This document shows, one piece after another, positions 60,275-64,000 of a stretch of DNA of 64,000 bases (position 1 is its first letter; each line of letters opens with the position of its first letter). Below the pieces are notes generated by a model. The model saw only the letters and a program-made list of their open reading frames with translations, was not told the DNA's origin and searched no databases. The stretch spans positions 1,241,928 to 1,305,927 of the forward strand of contig NZ_LMDW01000001.1 in NCBI RefSeq assembly GCF_001425205.1, read 5' to 3'. The position numbers and the translations under genes were made by a program. Source of the DNA: Variovorax sp. Root411. GTDB taxonomy: Bacteria > Pseudomonadota > Gammaproteobacteria > Burkholderiales > Burkholderiaceae_C.

Positions 60275-60398
60275 GCTTCAGGGCGGTCGGATCGCGCGGC
60301 AGCGTCGCTGCGCGCGCGAGCGCGCATCGCCGCAAAAGCCAGCCACGCCAGCCATACCTGTGGCAGGGTACTCCCAGGCAAGAAAAGGGAGTTTCGCC

Positions 60399-61194
60399 AT
60401 GACCGACCGCAATATCGAGGATCTGCCGAACGCGCCCTGGGGCGTGTCGGCCGCCTACCTGTACACGCTGGGCCTCGATGGTCCCGGGCTCGCTTGGGAG
60501 TACCTGCGCCGCCATCCGCAGTACCAGGCGGACTGGATGCGCCGCGGTGCATCGTTCGAGCGATGGGGGTTGCGACAGCGCTGAAGATCCAACTCTCGAT
60601 GCGCGTGAAGCGCATCCGCTCTGGATCACGGCGACTGACGACTTGCTGCACGTGCGCGCGTCGACTGCACGCAGTGCGCCTGGCCTGCAATCCTTCGACC
60701 TGTGGCGCGTACCTGGACGCAAGCGCCTGGCACTTGGCGATGCAGGCCTGACGCTGCTGGCTGAGGTGTCTGCGCAGCGCCTGCACGTGTCACTGGCGGC
60801 CGACCTCGCCGACGGGACGCCCTATGCCGTCACCGCCCCGCTCGGCCCTGGACTGCGCGGCCAGCTCGAGTCATTCACCGCGCAGGCACAAGCCCTTGAG
60901 GGCCATGCGCCGGCTGAGCCGTCTGCGCGTGCCGTCACGCGTGCGGCGCTGCTGCATCTTCGCGCCCTGCAGGCGCTCGATGGCTTGCAAGCAGGCGCCT
61001 CGCATCGCGACATCGCCCAGGCCTTGTTCGGCCTCGAAGCCGTGGCGTTGCGCTGGCAGGCCGATGGTGAACTGCGGGCTCAGGTCCGGCACCTGCTGCG
61101 GCGCGCTGAGGCGTACATGAGGGGCGGCTATCTGGTCCTCGCGGGTGTCGGGCGAACCGCAGCGCGGCCCCCCGGAGCCGAACCGATGCGCTGA
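60399..61194 (+). pseudogene. DUF6499/DUF2285 regulatory protein, frameshifted
   Basis: Frame one starts at ATG 60399 and encodes 61 aa: MTDRNIEDLPNAPWGVSAAY, LYTLGLDGPGLAWEYLRRHPQY and ASFERWGLRQR, then TGA at 60582. The continuation expected for DUF6499-DUF2285 proteins, AEDPTLDAREAHPLW, follows at once in another frame and runs to the stop at 61194, with no start codon near its beginning. Adding GC in the run GCGC at 60578-60581 gives LRQRAEDPTLDAREAHP. A two-base deletion in a GC repeat therefore probably split one gene of about 265 aa. Separate small genes of the two domains also exist in databases, so this is not certain. Confidence 0.7.
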
Positions 61195-61286
61195 ATCTCT
61201 CCCTGCGCAAGAAGGCGCTTGCTCCCGAGACTGCCTCTATCGGGTTGCAAATGGTTTGCGGCCCACCGACAGCGATGGAGGCCGTC

Positions 61287-61583
61287 ATGGCGAGTGCCAG
61301 TTCCCTGTATCCCACCCGCGCCCCTGCGCCATCGCCAAAGGCGCAAGCGGTACCCGCCGCGCCAGCTAACCCCGAGTTTCTGACCACCGACGAGGCCGGT
61401 GCGTTCCTGCGCCTGTCACCGCGCACGCTGGAGAAACAGCGCGTGCTGGGCGGTGGCCCGAGGTTCCGGAAGTTCGGCGCGCGCGTGGTCTACGCGGTCG
61501 AGGACCTGCGCGCCTGGGCCAACAGCCGCGCCTACGGCATGACCTCCGATCCCGGCTACGTGCAGCGCGACTCCGTCCGCTGA
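61287..61583 (+). CDS. Small AlpA/MerR-like helix-turn-helix protein
   Basis: 98 aa from ATG 61287, with GGAGG-like sequence eight bases upstream. After a Pro/Ala-rich N-terminus (about 30 residues) comes a DNA-binding excisionase/helix-turn-helix domain: EFLTTDEAGAFLRLSPRTLEKQRVLGGGPRFRKFGARVVYAVEDLRAWANS. It lies directly before repA, the usual position of this gene in Tn4371-like elements, and may control repA or excision. Confidence 0.88.
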   Translation: MASASSLYPTRAPAPSPKAQAVPAAPANPEFLTTDEAGAFLRLSPRTLEKQRVLGGGPRFRKFGARVVYAVEDLRAWANSRAYGMTSDPGYVQRDSVR

Positions 61584-61610
61584 TTGACGTTGAGCAGGGG
61601 AGCGCCTTTC

Positions 61611-62615
61611 ATGTCGAAACGCTCGAGCGAACGTGAACAGCTGTCGCTGTTCCGCGCGCTGCCGGGCGGCGACATGGCGCTGCGCGACGCGCAGGACCTG
61701 ATGGCCTACCCGTTCTTCTCGCTGGCCAAGTCGCCGCGCACCGTGCCCATTCGCTTCGAGGCCGGTGGCGTATCGCTCACCGTCGAGGGCGTTCCCGAGC
61801 ACGGCATCGCCACCATCTGGGATGCCGACGTGCTGATCTGGGCTGCAAGCCAGATCGTCCAGGCCAAGAAGGAGGGCATCGCGCCTTCGCGCCTGATGGT
61901 GGCCACACCCTACGAGATCCTGCGCTTCGCGCAGCGTGGCACCGGCCGCAGCGACTACCTGGCGTTGCGCGCCGCGCTGGACCGCCTGCAGTCCACCACC
62001 GTCGCCACGACGATGCGCCAGCGGGAGCGCCCGAATGGCGCCAAGCGCACGCACCGCTTCTCCTGGATCAACGAGTGGAAGGACTACATCCGATCCGATG
62101 GCCGCTCCGACGGCATCGAGCTGATCCTGGCCGACTGGTTCTTCTCGGGCGTGATGGACGAGGCCCTGGTGCTCACGCTCGATCCCACGTACTTCCGGCT
62201 TTCCGGCGGGATCGAACGCTGGCTCTATCGGCTGGTGCGCAAGCACGGCGGCCGGCAGCCGGGTGGCTGGCGCTTCGACATGCGGCACCTGTATCTGAAG
62301 TCCGGCAGCCTGCAGCGCCCTTCCGACTTCGCGATCCAGGTGCGGCGTCTCGCGCGGCGACAGGCGCTGCCCGGCTACCGGTTGTCCATGGAGCGCAGCG
62401 GCGGCATCGAATGGCTGGCCTTCCGGCCCGCCCCGGCGAAGCCATCCCAACCCGACTTATCCACAGCTTCTGTTGAAGAAGCTGTGGATGGCGTGTGGAC
62501 GGACTTGGTGGATCACCCGCACGACCCTCGGTGGATCACCCGCAGAACTATCGGTGGATCGCCCGCACCGATCGACCGGGAAGCCACGCCCAGCAACGGT
62601 TTCGGCGCTCCCTAA
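61611..62615 (+). CDS. repA: RepA-type replication initiator protein
   Basis: 334 aa from ATG 61611 (MSKRSSEREQLSLF) with GGGGAG upstream; TTG 61584 opens the frame further. It matches replication initiator protein A of broad-host-range elements: LMAYPFFSLAKSPRTVPIRFE, GIATIWDADVLIWAASQIV, LMVATPYEILRFAQRGTGR and WINEWKDYIRSDG. The last 60 codons are low in similarity because they contain the DnaA box and iterons at 62457-62567. It starts the repA-parA block. An autonomous replication function of the circular ICE is likely. Confidence 0.9.
   Translation: MSKRSSEREQLSLFRALPGGDMALRDAQDLMAYPFFSLAKSPRTVPIRFEAGGVSLTVEGVPEHGIATIWDADVLIWAASQIVQAKKEGIAPSRLMVATPYEILRFAQRGTGRSDYLALRAALDRLQSTTVATTMRQRERPNGAKRTHRFSWINEWKDYIRSDGRSDGIELILADWFFSGVMDEALVLTLDPTYFRLSGGIERWLYRLVRKHGGRQPGGWRFDMRHLYLKSGSLQRPSDFAIQVRRLARRQALPGYRLSMERSGGIEWLAFRPAPAKPSQPDLSTASVEEAVDGVWTDLVDHPHDPRWITRRTIGGSPAPIDREATPSNGFGAP
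62457..62567 (+). other. Candidate replication origin: DnaA box and three iterons inside repA
   Basis: TTATCCACA, a perfect DnaA box, is at 62457-62465 and lies in an inverted repeat ATCCACAGCTTC/GAAGCTGTGGAT (62459-62470 and 62478-62489). Downstream are three direct repeats GGTGGATCACCCGCA at 62507, 62530 and 62553 (the last has G for A), spaced exactly 23 bp, about two helical turns. The arrangement is that of an iteron origin but sits in coding sequence. Confidence 0.75.
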
Positions 62616-62635
62616 ACATCTAAAGGGATACATAA

Positions 62636-63397
62636 ATGGAAGTCACGCGCGCGCGAGTGGAGGCTGCTCAAAAAATGGGCATCGCTTCAGCGACTGCAAA
62701 TCAGGCAGGCCCAACATCCGACAGCCGTCGACAAGAAAGGCAGGACAGCCGCCCCGGCAAGGTGATCGCACTGCTCAACCAGAAAGGCGGGGCAGGCAAG
62801 ACCACGCTCGCCACGCACCTGGCCGGCGAGCTGGCCTTGCAGGGAAGCTGCGTCACGCTGCTCGATGCCGATCCGCAGGGTTCGGCTCTCGACTGGGCCC
62901 AACGGCGGCTGCAGAGCGGTCAGGAACGGCTGTATGGCGTCTTCGGGCTGGCGCGGGACTCGCTGCACCAGGAAGCGCCGCAGATCGCCCTGCAGGCGGA
63001 CTACGTGGTGATCGACGGGCCGCCGCGCGTCGCGGCCCTCGCGCGCTCCGCGCTGCTGGCCGCCGACCTGGTGCTGATTCCCGTGCAACCGAGCGCCTAC
63101 GACGTGTGGGCCAGCCATGAAATGGTGCAGCTCATTGCCGAGGCGAGGGTGTTCCGGCCGCAACTGCGTGCGGCCTTCGTGGTTAACAGGCGCGTGGTCG
63201 GCACGGTGATCGGACGCGAAGCGCGCGCCGCGCTCGCCGATCAGCCGTTCGCCGCGTTGGCGACGGAGGTTTCGCAGCGCATCGTGTTTGCCGACAGCGT
63301 GGCCGCGGGACGGCTGGCCTGCGAAGTGGCACCGCAGTGCGCGGCCGCACGCGAGATCGCCGCGCTCGCGCAGGCGGTGCGGGAGATGCTGCGATGA
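62636..63397 (+). CDS. parA: ParA-family partition ATPase
   Basis: 253 aa. Deviant Walker A NQKGGAGKTTLATHLAGE near 48-65, Walker A' LLDADPQGSALDWAQ near 80, and Walker B DYVVIDGPPRV near 122. The first 40 residues are a poorly conserved tail. It follows repA by 20 bp and overlaps the next small gene in ATGA. It probably segregates the replicating circular form and may also act in conjugation. Confidence 0.92.
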   Translation: MEVTRARVEAAQKMGIASATANQAGPTSDSRRQERQDSRPGKVIALLNQKGGAGKTTLATHLAGELALQGSCVTLLDADPQGSALDWAQRRLQSGQERLYGVFGLARDSLHQEAPQIALQADYVVIDGPPRVAALARSALLAADLVLIPVQPSAYDVWASHEMVQLIAEARVFRPQLRAAFVVNRRVVGTVIGREARAALADQPFAALATEVSQRIVFADSVAAGRLACEVAPQCAAAREIAALAQAVREMLR

Positions 63398-63657
63398 CCG
63401 GAGCCCAGCCATCTGCGAAACCACGCCGGGCACCGATCGGCCGCAGGCCCGGTGCCGATCCGGCGTCGACCTGGGTGCGGCGGGTGGACACGCCCGAGCT
63501 GCCGGCCAAGGCATCCATCTACACCGCGCGGCTCACGATTGACGTGACGCCCGCGCTGCGCGGGCGCATCAAGGTCGTGGCGTTCCGGCGCAGCCTCACG
63601 GCGGCAGACATGCTGCGCGAGCTGCTGGAGCGCGAGTATCCGGAGGACGCGGTATGA
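63394..63657 (+). CDS. Small ribbon-helix-helix-like protein after parA
   Basis: 87 aa from ATG 63394, overlapping the parA stop. The basic N-terminus (KPRRAPIGRRPG) precedes a region that fits a ribbon-helix-helix fold: KASIYTARLTIDVTPALRGRIKVVAFRRSLTAADMLRELLEREY. As in other partition modules, the partner of ParA is often such a small DNA-binding protein, so a ParB-like or CopG-like role is inferred. Confidence 0.8.
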   Translation: MTGAQPSAKPRRAPIGRRPGADPASTWVRRVDTPELPAKASIYTARLTIDVTPALRGRIKVVAFRRSLTAADMLRELLEREYPEDAV

Positions 63658-64000
63658 CGGCGCCGGCTTCGCATCCGACGCCCGTCGTCCCGCAGGCCCC
63701 GCTGCAGGCGATGGCGCCGCAGCGGCCCGCCGGGATGCGGGTTTCGCTCGCTTTCCTCGAGCATCGGGTGAACATCTGGCTGCGGTTTGGTCAGCCGACC
63801 GTTGAGATCGTGCTGGATCGCTGGCGGCGCGTTGTGATGTTCATGCCACGCAAGGTGTGCTGCCGTGTGAAGTGGATCGGCAATGACTACGGCACGGCAC
63901 TCTGGCAGCTCATGGTGTTGCAGGCGCCGACACCCTTCGAAGACGCGCAGCGCGTCGCCGGCGTGCTGCCGGGCGCGCGCATCCTGCTGCGTGCCGATGG
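63654..64000 (+). CDS. DUF2840-family protein (3' end outside window)
   Basis: First 115 residues of an ICE protein starting at ATG 63654, overlapping the previous stop in ATGA. After a Pro-rich start (PTPVVPQAPLQAMAPQRPAG) the domain begins with MRVSLAFLEHRVNIWLRFG and continues WRRVVMFMPRKVCCRVKWIGNDYGTALWQL. In Tn4371-like ICEs DUF2840 is followed by a TraF-type S26 peptidase and the relaxase. Truncated only by the window edge. Confidence 0.85.
   Translation, partial: MTAPASHPTPVVPQAPLQAMAPQRPAGMRVSLAFLEHRVNIWLRFGQPTVEIVLDRWRRVVMFMPRKVCCRVKWIGNDYGTALWQLMVLQAPTPFEDAQRVAGVLPGARILLRAD

Noticed and set aside
62507..62567. Iterons considered as a chance codon repeat in repA
   Set aside because: The spacing is exactly 23 bp, but the encoded residues differ between repeats because 23 is not a multiple of three, so the conservation is at the DNA level.

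Overview
The window reads as part of a high-GC betaproteobacterial genome, most likely Burkholderiales (Comamonadaceae/Variovorax-like). This is an inference from the composition, the four Bug/TctC-type solute receptors, the branched-chain-type ABC importers beside aromatic catabolic genes, and an integrative conjugative element (ICE) backbone of the Tn4371 kind. No rRNA, tRNA or CRISPR array was seen.

Positions 1-5307 hold an aryl/alkyl alcohol module: a truncated benzaldehyde-dehydrogenase-like ALDH and a Tat-type GMC alcohol oxidoreductase, divergent from a sigma-54 activator. A -24/-12 promoter and upstream inverted repeats lie between them. Positions 5385-15932 hold one nine-gene leftward operon: indolepyruvate-oxidoreductase-like alpha and gamma subunits, a periplasmic binding protein, (S)-mandelate dehydrogenase, a LivHMGF importer and mandelate racemase. 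The racemase keeps all seven active-site residues at a constant +5 offset from the Pseudomonas putida enzyme. The operon looks like a complete system for mandelate import, racemisation, oxidation to phenylglyoxylate and, possibly, ferredoxin-linked oxidative decarboxylation to benzoyl-CoA. No benzoylformate decarboxylase is present in the window. This is the most likely new system here.

Positions 16440-20326 carry a DUF305 protein, a YncE-like propeller, an anti-sigma/ECF sigma pair and a frameshifted COG4315-type secreted-repeat gene. Positions 20745-22682 are a lower-GC TetR/metallo-beta-lactamase-fold/NTF2-like cassette with two mutually reverse-complementary operators. Positions 22751-33372 are an O-demethylation module: MarR regulator, glutathione-independent formaldehyde dehydrogenase, VanA/VanB-like demethylase and a full Liv importer on the minus strand, with a divergent LuxR-type regulator, a second Rieske oxygenase and a Bug receptor. 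Positions 34676-43981 hold a nine-gene operon with flavin hydroxylase, VOC protein, four-component ABC importer, FAH-family hydrolase, NTF2-like protein and Bug receptor, controlled by a divergent TetR. Positions 44235-49154 are a second, differently arranged hydroxylase/VOC/FAH/Bug module with an IclR regulator.

Positions 49464-64000 are ICE backbone: NYN-LOTUS protein, DUF932, ParB, DUF736, DUF2958, XRE regulator, DUF6499/DUF2285, HTH protein, RepA, ParA, a small ribbon-helix-helix-like protein and DUF2840. One DUF2958 gene is split by a 3.7-kb recombinase-in-trio (RIT) element with 30-bp perfect terminal inverted repeats. A DnaA box and three 23-bp-spaced iterons lie inside the 3' end of repA, a likely replication origin. 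Two diverged copies of a structured intergenic repeat precede ICE genes. Whether the catabolic region is ICE cargo or chromosome cannot be decided here, because no ICE integrase or attachment site is visible.
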